A stretch of DNA of 64,000 bases. Source: Ancrocorticia sp047602305 (GTDB lineage Bacteria; Actinomycetota; Actinomycetes; Actinomycetales; Actinomycetaceae). Where the stretch lies: contig JASGHO010000001.1 in the NCBI GenBank assembly GCA_047602305.1, positions 62,001-126,000 of the forward strand, written 5' to 3'. The stretch's first letter is position 1. Each line of letters opens with the position of its first letter. The translations under genes were made by a program, and so were the position numbers. Shown piece after piece: positions 7,928-16,827 of this stretch. Under the pieces are notes generated by a model. It was not told the origin of the DNA and made no database searches. It saw only the letters and a program-made list of their open reading frames with translations.

Positions 7928-9310
7928 ATGTCCACATCTCAACCTCCGGACCGAAAACGACGTAACTCGAAGGTGTTCGTGGCGGTGGTCGCCGTCGTCC
8001 TCATTGTAGCGGCGGTTATCATTCACGTTCTCAAGCCATTTGGCTCTCGGGAGGGCTTCGTTGACGACAGGTTCCAATTCTCCGACGCGTGGGTCAACGG
8101 CGGCGAGCGGGCGTGGACGATCCCCGGTATCCCAGAGACTATTGACGGCCCGGTGGCGGCGCGGCTTAGCCGCATGGTGGTTGTAACGAAGGACGTGGCA
8201 GAGCCGAACGGTCGCGTACTCACGGGTTATGACATCAGGGGCAACGAACCCGTCCTGGACTGGACCCGCAATATCGTCATCGATCCGGAACTGGAGGGCC
8301 CGGTGGTACTCACGGACATCTATGTTGTATACGCCGGTCAACTTCTCGGCGCAGCCGACGGACGATCTTATGAATCCCCGTGGCCTCACGGTGCCAAGGT
8401 GGTGATTGACTCCTCGTGGGGAAACATGGTTGCCTGCGTTCCCAGTGGTGACTGTTCGAGCACTACCGGGGACATGCTGAAAGAATCGTTGAGACCTTTC
8501 GAAGGAACGGACATCGCACCAATCGTCCAGGATGACCTCCAACTTTTTACCCTCATGTACTCGACCGGAGTGCCTGACTCCCAGGGAACGATGATTAACG
8601 CACGAACCGGCGAGTGGATGCGGCTCAAGGCCCCGCTCGATGACGTCTCGGAGCTTGCCGCATTGCGAGGAGGGTGGCTCACCCACGACAGTAACTTCCG
8701 CTCGGTCCTCATCTCGCTCGACGGTTCGGTTGAGGTCCTGGGTGGGTACAGTGCTGGGACGGGTGATGGGACCGCAGACGAGAAGCAACGTCTGGTTATC
8801 ACGCCGGGAACTGTTCCAACTGTTGATGATATTCGGCTCCAGTATGCGCCCGATGAGAATCCGGGGAAGGACCGGATTGTGGGTGAGTTCGATCGCGCTC
8901 GCTGCACCTTTACAGTCAATGGGAGCGCGGTTGATTTGTCGAAGGAGAAAAGTGGTTCGCGGTCACTTGAGGGTGCCGGAACGGATGTGGGGAGTGGTGA
9001 TGCTGGTAGTGAGTTGCCAGTAGGTGCAGCGCGAGGGTCGGGTGGCGGAGTAGATGGTGGCGTCGGTGCGGCCGGCAGTGCAACGGGCTGCGACAGGCCC
9101 GCCTCCTTTATTGCTACTTCGCTCGACGGCAACCTGGTCTCGACCCTGGTCCAAACCGAGAAGGGTGCAATGGACTACGCGCTCCTGGACGCCAGCACCG
9201 GCGAGGTGACGTGGCGGGTACCGCAGGGCGACGCCGTCGTCGTCCCTCGGCCCGATCTTGCCCTCACTCTCGACGACGGCGTCCTGACCGGCTGGAAGCC
9301 GCGAAAGTAG
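7928..9310 (+). CDS. Membrane-anchored propeller-like protein, paralogue B
   Basis: A 460-residue homologue of the 3931-5229 product: basic tail (DRKRRNSK), one membrane helix (VFVAVVAVVLIVAAVIIHVL, about 16-35) and an extracytoplasmic domain. Shared blocks include DAWVNGG, VVYAGQ, ACVPSGDC, DEPG-type loops and DYALLDASTGEVTWRVP. It differs mainly by a Gly/Ala/Ser-rich expansion at about residues 337-388, where paralogue A has only about 25 residues. This shows low-complexity sequence growing at a fixed loop. AAGGAGCCCG lies just before ATG 7928. Function unknown; the two copies flank the methyltransferase/ParD pair. Confidence 0.75.
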   Translation: MSTSQPPDRKRRNSKVFVAVVAVVLIVAAVIIHVLKPFGSREGFVDDRFQFSDAWVNGGERAWTIPGIPETIDGPVAARLSRMVVVTKDVAEPNGRVLTGYDIRGNEPVLDWTRNIVIDPELEGPVVLTDIYVVYAGQLLGAADGRSYESPWPHGAKVVIDSSWGNMVACVPSGDCSSTTGDMLKESLRPFEGTDIAPIVQDDLQLFTLMYSTGVPDSQGTMINARTGEWMRLKAPLDDVSELAALRGGWLTHDSNFRSVLISLDGSVEVLGGYSAGTGDGTADEKQRLVITPGTVPTVDDIRLQYAPDENPGKDRIVGEFDRARCTFTVNGSAVDLSKEKSGSRSLEGAGTDVGSGDAGSELPVGAARGSGGGVDGGVGAAGSATGCDRPASFIATSLDGNLVSTLVQTEKGAMDYALLDASTGEVTWRVPQGDAVVVPRPDLALTLDDGVLTGWKPRK

Positions 9311-9434
9311 TTGGAGCGGGGTGGTGCGGTATCGGAGTGTAGTGCCCACAGCGCAACCAGCCGGCGACAGGCTCCGGGCGCCCACAGGGTAAACGGATCA
9401 AAACGTGTCGGAGCTGCACTCTAGGATGAATGGT

Positions 9435-10913
9435 ATGGATCTTGAGAGTATTGCGCGCTATCGCGAGCGGCACCCGGCGTGGAAGCTGCTGCGTGCCACG
9501 AACGCGCCATTGATCCTTGCGTTTTTGGGCGGGGCGTTCGTGGAGAATAACCGCGGTGCGATGTCCGCGAGTGAGCTGACGGCCGAGCTTGACGACTATC
9601 TCTATGCGCTCCACCTGCGCGATCCGGATTCCTACACGGCCAGTCCGCAGGCCTACATCGAGGACTGGGCGTCCTCCGAACATGGCTGGTTGCGGCGCTT
9701 TTACCCCCAGGGTTCGGACGAGGTCCATTTGGATATCACTCCGGCGTTGGAGTCGGCGTATCGTTGGGTCGAGGGGTTGGCCGAACGCACGTTCATTGGT
9801 TCCGAGTCGCGCATGCAGATTCTGGTGGAGCTGCTGCGGCAGATTGTCTATGGCTCGGAGACTGATCCGCAGGAGCGCATTCGGGAGCTTGAACGCCGCC
9901 GCGCGGAGATTGACGCTGAAATTGAGCGGGCGAAGAACAACGAGTTGACGATCTTGGACGGCACCGCGCTACGGGACCGCTTCCAACAGTTTGTCACGGG
10001 CTCGCGTGATCTGCTTGCCGATTTTCGCCAGGTGGAGGAGAACTTCCGCGGGCTGGATCGGTCCGCGCGCGAGAAGATCGCGGTGTGGACGGGCAGTAAG
10101 GGCGAGCTCCTTGAAGAGCTTGTGTCCACGCGCACGGATATTTCCTCCTCCGATCAGGGACGGAACTTCAACGCCTTCTACGATTTCCTTGTTTCCGAGG
10201 AACGCCAAGAGGAGATTTCGCAGCTGCTTGCGGCGGTGCAGTCCCTTCCAGAAGTGGGTGCCGAACGTCGAATCCGCACCGTGCACCACGAGTGGGCGAT
10301 GGCTGCGGACAGGACCCAGCAGACAGTTCGTGATCTCTCCGAGCAGCTCCGCCGCTTCCTGGAGGAGCGCGTCTGGCTGGAGAATCGCCGTATTCTCGAC
10401 TTGGCTCGCAGCATCGAAGCTGCGGCGGTGAGGATGCGGGAGGCGCCGTCGTCGTCCACTGAAGAACTCGGGTTGGAGATCGAGGAGATTGGTGTGAAGG
10501 CGGCGCTGCCGATGGAGCGGCCCCTCTACGCGGTGCGGCCCAACAGCGAGATCACCAGCCTGATCCAGCCCTCCGATGAGACGGACATGGATCTGGACGT
10601 GCTTCTCGACCAGCATCACGTGGACATGGCACGGCTGGCCGAGACGATCCGTGCCGAGGTGTCGCGAAACTCGTCCGCGGAGCTGGCGGACATCATCGCC
10701 GAGCACCCGGTAGAGGAAGGCGTGGCTGAGTTGCTCGGATACCTCGCGTTGAATGAGGAAGATATTACGTTGGAGATCGACGACGGCGCCCGCGCCACCG
10801 TTTGGATTGGGGACGCGGCAAGGGATGTACATGATGAACGTGAGAGCCATGCAGAACGAAGACGGGGAGAGAAACTGGTGACGATGCCGCGAGTCAAGGT
10901 GGTGCGCCGATGA
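9435..10913 (+). CDS. jetA: Wadjet JetA (DUF3375), kleisin-like subunit
   Basis: The first gene of a four-gene Wadjet operon. The product (492 residues from ATG 9435) begins MDLESIARYRERHPAWKLLR, the standard DUF3375 start, and contains long charged helices in its middle. In Wadjet, JetA is the kleisin-like bridge of an SMC-type (MukBEF/condensin-like) complex that senses and removes small circular DNA. The longer frame from GTG 9405 adds ten residues; AGG at 9423-9425, nine bases before ATG 9435, favours the shorter start. The end overlaps jetB by 4 bp (ATGA, 10910-10913). The downstream order A-B-C-D is complete. Confidence 0.92.
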   Translation: MDLESIARYRERHPAWKLLRATNAPLILAFLGGAFVENNRGAMSASELTAELDDYLYALHLRDPDSYTASPQAYIEDWASSEHGWLRRFYPQGSDEVHLDITPALESAYRWVEGLAERTFIGSESRMQILVELLRQIVYGSETDPQERIRELERRRAEIDAEIERAKNNELTILDGTALRDRFQQFVTGSRDLLADFRQVEENFRGLDRSAREKIAVWTGSKGELLEELVSTRTDISSSDQGRNFNAFYDFLVSEERQEEISQLLAAVQSLPEVGAERRIRTVHHEWAMAADRTQQTVRDLSEQLRRFLEERVWLENRRILDLARSIEAAAVRMREAPSSSTEELGLEIEEIGVKAALPMERPLYAVRPNSEITSLIQPSDETDMDLDVLLDQHHVDMARLAETIRAEVSRNSSAELADIIAEHPVEEGVAELLGYLALNEEDITLEIDDGARATVWIGDAARDVHDERESHAERRRGEKLVTMPRVKVVRR

Positions 10914-11506
10914 CGCAGCAGCCCGAGAACGAAGCATCCGCCGCCGGTTCGGCGATCATCGCGTTGATGAATCAGGTGGTCTACCGCGAGACGCATGAGA
11001 AACAGTGGCTCGCGCTGTATCGATACGGGGCCGCAGTACGCGATCACTTTTCGCAGATCGGTATCGACGTGATTGTGGACGACGTCGAAGGATACGCCTA
11101 CCTGCGCTCGAAGGAATTCTCCGACGACGACGCCGCGTTGCCGCGTTTGATTCAGCGCCGCAGGCTCCCACTCCAGACGAGCATCTTGCTCGTGGCGCTG
11201 CGCAAGAGGCTGCTGGAGTTCGAGACTGGCGGTGGTGACGGCCAACTGGTGCTCACTCTGGAGCAAATCGTCGACATCATGCAGGTGTTCCAACCAGCGG
11301 GAATGGACGAAGCAAAGCTGCGTACCGCCACGCTGCGCGCGGTGAACCGGGCAAAGGAACTGGGATTCCTGCGCGAGTTGGAGAAGCAGAAGAACTCGTG
11401 GGAGGTGCGTCGCATCATCAAGGCGTATGTGGACGCACAGGTGCTGGAGGATTTCGCTGAGAAACTGGGCGCCTATGCGGAGGAATGGAGTGAACTCGAT
11501 GTCTGA
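10910..11506 (+). CDS. jetB: Wadjet JetB (DUF4194), KITE-like subunit
   Basis: A 198-residue DUF4194 protein, the MukE/KITE-like winged-helix subunit of Wadjet that binds the kleisin JetA. The N-terminal half contains VVYRETHEKQWLALYRYG and VDDVEGYAYLRS. The C-terminal half contains the conserved region around RRLPLQTSILLVALRKRLLE and ends with AEEWSELDV. Length and layout match the family. It overlaps jetA by 4 bp and jetC by 8 bp (11499-11506), indicating tight translational coupling in an operon whose products assemble together. Confidence 0.92.
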   Translation: MTQQPENEASAAGSAIIALMNQVVYRETHEKQWLALYRYGAAVRDHFSQIGIDVIVDDVEGYAYLRSKEFSDDDAALPRLIQRRRLPLQTSILLVALRKRLLEFETGGGDGQLVLTLEQIVDIMQVFQPAGMDEAKLRTATLRAVNRAKELGFLRELEKQKNSWEVRRIIKAYVDAQVLEDFAEKLGAYAEEWSELDV

Positions 11507-14500
11507 CGCACTGTTTTCCATGCTTGATGTGGCTCCCGAGGCGAGTAACCGGGCGGGCTATCGTTTACACAGCGTCGAAGTGTACAACTGGGGCACCTTC
11601 GACGGGCAGATCTGGCGGCTCACCCCTGCGCGAGACACCATGCTCCTGACGGGAGATATCGGCTCCGGAAAGTCCACACTGGTGGACGCCATCACCACGC
11701 TCCTCATGCCTGCCCACCGTATCGCCTACAACAAGGCAGCGGGTGCTGAGAGTAAGGAACGCTCTCTGCGTAGCTATGTTGAGGGGCACTACCGTTCTGA
11801 GCGCAGCGAGAAGACGGGAGCCTCGAAGCCGGTGGGTTTGCGGGATTCCCACTCGTACTCGGTGATCCTTGGCGTGTTCCGCAATGAGGGCTACCGGGAG
11901 TCCGTCACCCTCGCTCAAGTGTTTCACCAGCGCGAGGAAGTGGGCCAGCCTGATCGCTTCTTCGTGGTAGCTCCCTCGGAGATGAGCATTGCGGGAGACT
12001 TCGCGGACTTCGGCTCGAACTTCAATACGTTGCGCTCACGGCTGCGCAAAGCGGGCGCGGCGATCTCGGACAGCTATCCAGAGTACGGCAGGAAAATGCT
12101 GCGCCTGCTCGGCATTCATTCCGAGCAGGCGATGGACCTCTTCCTGCAGACCGTTTCCATGAAATCGGTGGGCAACCTCAACGAGTTTGTGCGCAGTCAC
12201 ATGCTGGAGAAAGTTGATGTCTCCAAGGCCATCGAGAACGTGGTCAGCCACTTCGAGAACCTCACCGAGGCCCATCGCGCGGTTCGGCGTGCCACCAAAC
12301 AGCTGGAGATCCTTGACCCGCTGGTTGCGCAACTGGACGATTACGACGCCGTCGTCGCTGAACACGAAGAACTATCGGCGCAGAAACAAGCGGTGCGGCC
12401 CTACGTTCTAGAACAGCTGGTGGGTGCGGCAGAGGCTGGGATTCTCGTGCGCGAGGAGGACGTGGTTCGCAGAGGCGAGGCCAAGCAACTTCTGGAGACG
12501 GAGCGGCGCGAGCTTGGGGAGCAGCGCGATCGGCTTATCGTTCGGCGGACTCAGGCAGGAGGTGGTCGGTTGGCGGAACTGCCCGGCGAGATCTCCAGCT
12601 GCCGTGAAGAACTCGCGGAACGGAGCGCGGCAAATCGGCGCTTCCAGAGCGGACTCACGCAAGCGGGTTTGGCAGAGGTGACGAGTGCCGAAGAATTTGG
12701 GGAGCGGCATCGGGAAATTCTCGCTCTTGATGGTGGGCTGGACGCGGAACGCAAACGGCTTCAGCAGCGTATGTATCCGTTGCAACAGAAGCGGAGCGAA
12801 CTGCGTGAGAAGAAGCGTGAACTCGGCGAGGAGATTCGCGGGATCCAGGAGCGGGCAAACAATCTTCCCACGGCGCTGGTCCGGTTACGCGAGATGTTGT
12901 GCCGCGAGCTTCAGCTGGCCGAATCCGAACTGCCCTTCGCCGGTGAACTCATAGAGGTGTCGCCGGAGAACGAAGCGTGGCGGACGGCCGCTGAGCGTGC
13001 GCTTCACGGTTTTGCGTTGTCACTGCTCGTGCCCGAGCGGATTTACCTGCCGGTTTCGCGCTGGATCAATTCACACCATCTTGGCACCCGCCTCGTGTTT
13101 CAGAGGGTGGCGGAGCGACGAGTCCGTAATGCGTCCGTGCGCCATGGTGGCGGGCTGATGCTGCGCGACATCCTGGTGCTGGAACCGGGCGAATTCGAGC
13201 GCTATCTGGACGGTGAGCTGGAGCGGCGATTCGCCTACCGGTTGGTCGAATCTGTTGAGGAGATGAACCGGGAGAACCAGGCTGTCACCCGTGAGGGACT
13301 GATCCGGTCGGGGAGCCGTCACGAGAAAGATGACAGGCGCCGCGCAGGCGATCCGCGCTCCTGGGTTTTGGGCCGGGCAAGCGAGAAAAAGCTGCAGGCG
13401 CTCGAAGCTGATCTTGCTGCTCTGGAACGAGCGCAAGAGGAGAACGAGCAGCTCATTGAGGCCTTGAGCGCGGAGGATTCGGCATTCTACGCTCGGACAG
13501 CGGCGGTGAAGTCGCTCGTCACCTTCGAATCCTGGGCGAAGTTGGACGTGGCAGGATCGTTGGCTCGCCTGACGAGCCTGGAAGCCGAACTTAAGCGGCT
13601 CACCAAAGGCACTCCTGAGCTGGTCGAGATCAACCGGCGCCTCGACGAGCTCGCGGTTGAAGATGCCCGGCTCGCCTCGAATTTGGAGGCCGTGAGCGAG
13701 ACGATCGGCGGGATCAATAGTGAGTTGACGGTGCTGCGGCGGCGTCGTTCCGCCGCGGAACGTGAGATTTCCGGGTTGGTCGGTGAAGTGCTGGACAAGG
13801 CACGGCTCCAGTACCGAGCGCTGGAGAAGCAGGTGGCGGCGATCCGTGGCCGTGCAGGCGGTGGCGAAGCTGTGATCGCGCCGAGTGCCGCCGGTGGACA
13901 TCGGGTTGTCGGCGATGCCGCTGGAGGCAGGGTTGTCCGTTCTGGTGGGCGTATCGACTCGCTGGGAGCGTCAGATGGAACCAACAATCCCGTGACGATC
14001 GACGAACTGGAGCGCCTAGGATCGCAGATCGAAGTGGATCTTGATACCCGGATGGCCACGCTGGTACGCAGGCAGGGGCGCTTGAGGGATCCGATTCTGA
14101 GACGTATGTACGACGTCATTCATCGCTGGCCCGAGCTCCATCAGGAGCTGACGGCCTCCATCGAATCCGCTGACGAATTCCGTGCCATGCGCGAACGTGT
14201 TCTTCGCGATGACCTCCCGCGTTTTGAAAAGGACTTCCGCGAGCAACTGCACACCAACGCGGTGCGTGAGCTTGTCGCGTTCAACTCGAAACTGCGGATA
14301 TTCGCTGAGGAGATCAAGGGTCGCGTCGACCGCATCAACGAAGCCCTTGGTGCGATCGACTACAGCCCGGGACGCCGCGTCGTCCTTCAAATCAGTGACA
14401 CTGTGAACCAGGAGGTTCGCCAATTCCGGCATGACCTGCGTGAAGCCACATCCAACATCCTGGATACCGACGACGGCGAACTGGAACAACAGTTTGAGCG

Positions 14501-15041
14501 CGTCCGAGCGATCATTGAACGGTTTAGAGGGCGGACTTCGTCCGCCGATGCGGATAGGGCATGGCGAGACCGCGTCACTGACGTGCGCAACTGGTACTCT
14601 TTCGCTGCCTCTGAACAAGACAAGGTGAGTGGTGAGGAGTACGAGCATTACACGGACTCAGATGGCAAATCGGGAGGTCAGAAGGAAAAGCTGGCATACA
14701 CGATCTTGGCGGCGTCCCTCGCCTATCAGTTCAAGCTCGAATGGGGTGTGGAAAAGTCCCGTGACTTCCGCTTCGCGATGATTGATGAAGCGTTCGGCCG
14801 TGGCTCGGATAGCTCCACTCAGTATGCTTTGGAACTCTTCGAGAAGCTGGGCCTACAGTTGCTGATCGTGACTCCACTGACGAAGGTTCACGTTATTGAG
14901 CATTACGTGCGGTCAATTGGATTCGTTGATAATCCGACGGGTGCTCGCTCACGCGTACACATGATGACCATCGAGGAGTACCGGGACAAGCGGCGAGTGC
15001 GTAATGCTGGTGCTGGTGCTGGATCGGCGGTGTCGAAGTGA
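11499..15041 (+). CDS. jetC: Wadjet JetC, SMC/MukB-like ATPase
   Basis: A 1180-residue SMC-like ATPase: Walker A GDIGSGKST at 52-60, long coiled coils, ABC-type signature SGGQKEKLAY near 1055, and Walker B FAMIDEAFGRG. It forms the DNA-extruding motor of Wadjet. ATG 11499 overlaps the jetB stop by 8 bp and gives the standard start MSDALFSMLD; GTG 11490 is a near alternative, and the longer frame from 11427 lies wholly inside jetB. A Gly/Ala/Val-rich segment at about residues 784-832 (beginning AGGGEAVIAPSAAGG) interrupts the second coiled coil, where family members normally continue as helix. It may be a tolerated loop near the hinge-distal arm. All ATPase motifs are intact. Confidence 0.93.
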   Translation: MSDALFSMLDVAPEASNRAGYRLHSVEVYNWGTFDGQIWRLTPARDTMLLTGDIGSGKSTLVDAITTLLMPAHRIAYNKAAGAESKERSLRSYVEGHYRSERSEKTGASKPVGLRDSHSYSVILGVFRNEGYRESVTLAQVFHQREEVGQPDRFFVVAPSEMSIAGDFADFGSNFNTLRSRLRKAGAAISDSYPEYGRKMLRLLGIHSEQAMDLFLQTVSMKSVGNLNEFVRSHMLEKVDVSKAIENVVSHFENLTEAHRAVRRATKQLEILDPLVAQLDDYDAVVAEHEELSAQKQAVRPYVLEQLVGAAEAGILVREEDVVRRGEAKQLLETERRELGEQRDRLIVRRTQAGGGRLAELPGEISSCREELAERSAANRRFQSGLTQAGLAEVTSAEEFGERHREILALDGGLDAERKRLQQRMYPLQQKRSELREKKRELGEEIRGIQERANNLPTALVRLREMLCRELQLAESELPFAGELIEVSPENEAWRTAAERALHGFALSLLVPERIYLPVSRWINSHHLGTRLVFQRVAERRVRNASVRHGGGLMLRDILVLEPGEFERYLDGELERRFAYRLVESVEEMNRENQAVTREGLIRSGSRHEKDDRRRAGDPRSWVLGRASEKKLQALEADLAALERAQEENEQLIEALSAEDSAFYARTAAVKSLVTFESWAKLDVAGSLARLTSLEAELKRLTKGTPELVEINRRLDELAVEDARLASNLEAVSETIGGINSELTVLRRRRSAAEREISGLVGEVLDKARLQYRALEKQVAAIRGRAGGGEAVIAPSAAGGHRVVGDAAGGRVVRSGGRIDSLGASDGTNNPVTIDELERLGSQIEVDLDTRMATLVRRQGRLRDPILRRMYDVIHRWPELHQELTASIESADEFRAMRERVLRDDLPRFEKDFREQLHTNAVRELVAFNSKLRIFAEEIKGRVDRINEALGAIDYSPGRRVVLQISDTVNQEVRQFRHDLREATSNILDTDDGELEQQFERVRAIIERFRGRTSSADADRAWRDRVTDVRNWYSFAASEQDKVSGEEYEHYTDSDGKSGGQKEKLAYTILAASLAYQFKLEWGVEKSRDFRFAMIDEAFGRGSDSSTQYALELFEKLGLQLLIVTPLTKVHVIEHYVRSIGFVDNPTGARSRVHMMTIEEYRDKRRVRNAGAGAGSAVSK

Positions 15042-15175
15042 GTGGCGCGACTGGGGGTACTGATGGTATTCGTGCAGGTGGCGATGGAGCTGAAGTTGAT
15101 TGTTTTGCCCGCTCTGGGGTTGGAGATGCTGGTTGTGGAACTGCCGGTGTAGCAGCGAGTCGTCACCGTGGTTGA
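15038..15175 (+). CDS. Possible 45-residue Gly-rich coupling ORF between jetC and jetD
   Basis: A frame starting with GTG at 15038, in a GTGA overlap with the jetC stop, runs 45 codons (VSGATGGTDGIRAGGDGAEV, then Gly/Ala-rich) to TGA 15173-15175, overlapping the jetD GTG at 15168 by 8 bp. Both overlaps mimic the coupling seen elsewhere in the operon, and the composition matches the low-complexity inserts in neighbouring genes. It may be translated only to carry ribosomes to jetD, or may be chance. There is no independent ribosome site. Confidence 0.3.
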   Translation: MSGATGGTDGIRAGGDGAEVDCFARSGVGDAGCGTAGVAASRHRG

Positions 15176-16361
15176 TCCGGCAAAGTGGACCACGATTGCA
15201 GATATCCGGAAGAAGGTGCTGCGGCGTTGGAACAGTGGTGACCTGCTCCGAGATTACGCAGCCGGTTGTGAGTTCTCGCTGATCGATATGCCGTTGCGAG
15301 GGCCGGGTTCCGCCGATCTCGCTGTTCATTTCGATGCCGCGCGTGCCTGGGTACGGTTGGTTGAGGAAGGCGGTCGAGGCGGCGCTACGTATGACGTGGA
15401 GTACGGTTCGATCGGTGGCCGGACAGTTGGCCGAACGACGGTACCGAAGCGCGTCAAGATTTCCTCTTGGGACCAAGCGTGGACGTTACTTGGCGTCAAG
15501 AAGCAGGTGTCAACGTATATTGATCTGTTGGCCCGAACTGAATCGTGGTTGGCGAATATTGCGATCCATTCGCCAGCAATCTCGCCGCTCGATTGGGCCA
15601 GAGCCAATCCGCTCAAGGCATTGTCACTTGCCGTCGAATGGCCCCGGATTCTTGCTGCATGGCGGTGGCTTGACGACAACCGCAACTCGGCAAAGTACCT
15701 CAGGCAAGTCACCGCCCCCGGAGTTGACTCAAAGTTTGTGGAGAGTCACCTCGGTGCCCTGTCCCAGATGCTCGGCGTGCCTGCGGGACGGCTTCAGTTT
15801 GAGAAAGCGCTCGGCTTGGCGTCGAAGCCAGCAACCGTACGTTTGCGATTCGACGGACCGACGTTTGGGATGCCTGCAAGTATTACCCACGCCGAACTCA
15901 GGTTGGATGAGCTGGAAGTCTTTGCGCCAGGTGTGGATCGGGTACTCATTGTTGAGAACGAAGTAACGTTCCTCAGCATGCCCATTCCGGAGCATGGAGT
16001 TGTGGTGTGGGGCAAAGGATACGAGGTCACGGTGGCTGGCTCGCTTTCCTGGATGCGTGATGCCAATGTCGTTTACTGGGGTGATCTTGATACCCACGGA
16101 TTCGCAATTCTCAACGCGTTGCGATTTCATGTACCGACCGCCCGATCTGTGCTGATGGACCGGGAGACGTTGCTTGCCCATGAGGAGCGATGGGGGAGCG
16201 AGGCGCAACCTACTTCTGCCCAGCTCGGGTGTCTTACGGCAGAGGAAGCTGGGCTCTATTCGGATCTCGTGAGCAACCGGTACGGGTCAGCGGTCCGCCT
16301 CGAACAGGAACGAATCGACTGGGCGTGGGTGCTGCATCGTGTTGAAATGGCGTGGCGGTAG
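15168..16361 (+). CDS. jetD: Wadjet JetD (DUF3322/DUF2220), Toprim nuclease
   Basis: A 397-residue protein. The N-terminal DUF3322 region begins TIADIRKKVLRRWNSGDLL, and the C-terminal DUF2220 Toprim domain has the acidic motif VLIVENEVTFL and the metal-binding YWGDLDTHGFAILNAL. JetD is the topoisomerase-VI/Spo11-like nuclease that cleaves the plasmid after JetABC recognises it. The glutamate and DxD residues are present, so it should be active. The start is GTG 15168, with no strong ribosome site but an overlapping short ORF ending just inside. It is the last gene of the operon; the next promoter is the XRE promoter at 16437-16484. Confidence 0.9.
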   Translation: MVDPAKWTTIADIRKKVLRRWNSGDLLRDYAAGCEFSLIDMPLRGPGSADLAVHFDAARAWVRLVEEGGRGGATYDVEYGSIGGRTVGRTTVPKRVKISSWDQAWTLLGVKKQVSTYIDLLARTESWLANIAIHSPAISPLDWARANPLKALSLAVEWPRILAAWRWLDDNRNSAKYLRQVTAPGVDSKFVESHLGALSQMLGVPAGRLQFEKALGLASKPATVRLRFDGPTFGMPASITHAELRLDELEVFAPGVDRVLIVENEVTFLSMPIPEHGVVVWGKGYEVTVAGSLSWMRDANVVYWGDLDTHGFAILNALRFHVPTARSVLMDRETLLAHEERWGSEAQPTSAQLGCLTAEEAGLYSDLVSNRYGSAVRLEQERIDWAWVLHRVEMAWR

Positions 16362-16436
16362 GAGCGATCGAGGCGGGGCTGGCTTATGACGGTGACGCGC
16401 GGCGGCGTCGTCGTTCAAGGATATGTCAACTTAACC

Positions 16437-16484
16437 TGACGTGATGTCTTGTATATCTGACATGATGTCAGCTATATTAGACAC
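16437..16484 (+). promoter_or_regulatory. Leaderless-type promoter with two XRE operators
   Basis: Two related sites, TGACGTGATGTCT (16437-16449) and the perfect 13-bp palindrome TGACATGATGTCA (16458-16470), are 21 bp apart, two helical turns. They overlap -35 TTGTAT (16449-16454) and fill the 18-bp spacer before -10 TATATT (16473-16478). The GTG start at 16485 lies six bases after the -10, so transcription probably begins at or next to the start codon. A dimeric repressor here would block RNA polymerase; the XRE protein encoded immediately downstream is the obvious candidate. Confidence 0.6.
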
Positions 16485-16700
16485 GTGGTTAAGAACGAAG
16501 GAAACCCAAACTCGCGAATGAAGGCAGCGCGCGCCTCATTCGGATTGACTCAGGCGGAGCTGGCCAAGGCGGTGGGGGTAAGCCGCCAGACGATCAGCAT
16601 GATTGAAGCTGGCACGCATAACCCCACGCTCAACCTGTGTCGGGATATCTGCCGGGCACTACACACGGACTTGAACGCCCTCTTCTGGGACGAGCCCTGA
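16485..16700 (+). CDS. Small XRE-family transcriptional regulator
   Basis: A 71-residue single-domain Cro/CI-type helix-turn-helix protein: RMKAARASFGLTQAELAKAV, recognition helix GVSRQTISMIEAGTHNPTL, end LNALFWDEP. This subtype (YgzD-like) usually sits next to a small membrane protein, and here it precedes one (16828-17352). The start GTG 16485 is consistent with a leaderless mRNA; an internal ATG at 16518 would remove eleven residues not needed for the fold. It probably represses its own promoter through the two operators that straddle the -35 and spacer. Confidence 0.85.
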   Translation: MVKNEGNPNSRMKAARASFGLTQAELAKAVGVSRQTISMIEAGTHNPTLNLCRDICRALHTDLNALFWDEP

Positions 16701-16731
16701 CGTAGTCTCCGGACTGAATACCTGCCTCACG

Positions 16732-16755
16732 CCGCTACCGAGAACCAGGTAGCGG
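16732..16755. terminator. Hairpin after the XRE gene
   Basis: CCGCTACC (16732-16739) and GGTAGCGG (16748-16755) form an 8-bp stem with an 8-nt loop. There is no T-run, so termination is uncertain. Confidence 0.4.
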
Positions 16756-16827
16756 GAGTCATCTAAACAACGCCCTCAACTGTGAAAGTTTCGGCCGCAA
16801 TGGCTTCGAAACAGAAAGCGACACCTC

